Source: Chrysophaeum taylorii (lineage: Eukaryota > Sar > Pelagophyceae > Pelagomonadales > Pelagomonadaceae). Taken from it: 52,544 nt of DNA. The stretch's first letter is position 1; each line of letters opens with the position of its first letter. The DNA is taken from assembly GCA_029834535.1 (NCBI GenBank), contig JAQMWT010000281.1, positions 1 through 52,544 of the forward strand. Reading direction: 5' to 3'. Made by a program: the position numbers and the translations under genes. Shown here in pieces: positions 51,748 to 52,544 of the stretch. The notes beneath the pieces are model-generated. The model saw only the letters and a list, made by a program, of their open reading frames with translations, was not told where the DNA came from and did not search any database.

Positions 51748-52455
51748 GCAGCAAGCTCACCTAGTCCAAATCTCTAAACCCAGTAAGTTCGGCGTAAACC
51801 CACTCGTGCTCACGCACACTCCTTTGAGCTCGTCGCTCTCACCTCCGCCAATCCAAGCTGCTTAGATCCGCTCGCGCCGCCAACCCTTGAGTTTACTCTA
51901 AAACCCCCAGTAAGCTCACCTGGTCTCAGTAAGTTCACCTGGTCACTATAATCACCTAGTCCCAATCTCAAACCCCAGTAAGTTCACCTGGTTCCAGTAA
52001 GCTAACCTACAGTGCGCGTGTAGACGCCGGGAGGGGGCTTATTGGTATTGCGCAGCACGTGTGGGGTAGGGTGGAGTCGTCGACTCAGAAGAGCATATTC
52101 TCGGGGTTGCCGATCGACAGAGAGCCACGTAGAGCCGGACGTGACAGAAGACGGGCTTGTGGGCAAGAGGACGCGGACCTCGCGGGGCGTCTGGTCCTGG
52201 CTCGTCGTCTTCCGACCCAACCTAGTCGGCCGAAAAGAACTCCGACGCCTCGTCTCCGGGAAAAAAAGGCCGCGGTCATGCGCGCGTTGTCAGCATCGAC
52301 AACATCGTTTCGACGGGGCGTGAGAATGGCGCGCTGAAAGAGCCGCCGCGGGTCGTGGAAGTAGTCTGCGAGGTCGCCGTAGACGGCTTGGAGGATCAAT
52401 GTGTGGCTTGCGGGCCTACATGATCCTTACCCTAAATCGGGGGACAAACAAACAA
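51748..52455 (-). mobile_element. Helitron-derived unit, internally deleted
   Basis: Minus-strand copy with 3' short repeats (CACCTAGTCC, AGTAAGTTCACC) at low coordinates and the helicase remnant. About 220 bp of the central part is missing: the KSQGQT-side text joins directly to the VGRRR-side text near 52204. The extreme 3' terminus (ACAAGTGCAGG) is also altered. Confidence 0.75.
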
Positions 52456-52544
52456 ACGGGCGGGGCCCGTCCTCTCTTCGCCTGCCCCACGCCTCGGCGA
52501 TGACCCCGACTAGGTCCCGCGTACTTATCTCCGCCAGTCAGGCA
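52456..52544 (+). mobile_element. Non-LTR retrotransposon 3' fragment
   Basis: Reads GGGCGGGGCCCGTCCTCTCT through the nuclease-protein stop (GATGACCCCGACTAG) into the 3' UTR, equal to the reverse strand of about 24530-24620. It joins the Helitron unit at its ACAAACAAAC tract and runs off the window end. Confidence 0.65.

Overview
This is nuclear DNA from a eukaryote: introns are spliceosomal (GT...AG, about 50-110 bp), the one recognisable host gene is a CTR9-like subunit of the PAF1 transcription-elongation complex, and almost everything else is eukaryotic mobile DNA. A degenerate ankyrin-repeat gene with the GCPWDE signature often seen in algae and protists points to a protist or alga; I cannot name the species. 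Most open frames in the window are chance frames inside repeats.

Layout. 1-1625: Helitron-derived unit on the minus strand, plus non-LTR retrotransposon 3' debris and an (ACAG)n tract. 1626-3440: AT-richer sequence without recognisable genes. 3443-6624: two direct copies of a Ty1/copia pol-end/third-ORF junction flanking a 1.7-kb C-poor, G/T-rich tract. 6625-6974: SINE-like retroposon. 6980-13950: decayed unknown genes (unknown ORFs, a gag-like or structural gene with a duplicated 3' end, an ankyrin pseudogene) and another SINE-like copy. 14059-24447: a Helitron-derived unit split by a 9.37-kb element with long terminal inverted repeats (15016-24385) and a TACTG target duplication. It carries a compact set of overlapping unknown genes. 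Each of its arms has separately received a SINE-like insertion. 24448-27900: non-LTR fragment, decayed coding remnants, and another Helitron unit inside a repeat rich in AAGTTTGGTCA. 28371-34940: a copia element on the minus strand (RT, RNase H, then an extra ORF immediately after pol), cut in the RT-RNase H interval by a 1.93-kb Helitron composite. 34960-36230: gene debris and a SINE-like copy. 36233-40617: CTR9. 40836-49593: seven head-to-tail Helitron-derived units; the first holds a 1.7-kb TRIM-like LTR retrotransposon, whose left LTR holds a 259-bp MITE. 49594-52544: a gene with 33-residue acidic repeats, a partial SINE-like copy, a broken ORF, and a minus-strand Helitron unit followed by non-LTR sequence.

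The layers can be ordered in time from the nesting: copia, then Helitron composite; Helitron unit, then long-TIR element, then SINEs; Helitron unit, then TRIM, then MITE. The best candidate for something undescribed is the 9.37-kb long-TIR element: clean ends and a target duplication, but no transposase, integrase, polymerase or capsid protein that I can recognise. The second is the copia family in which a conserved ORF starts three bases after the pol stop.
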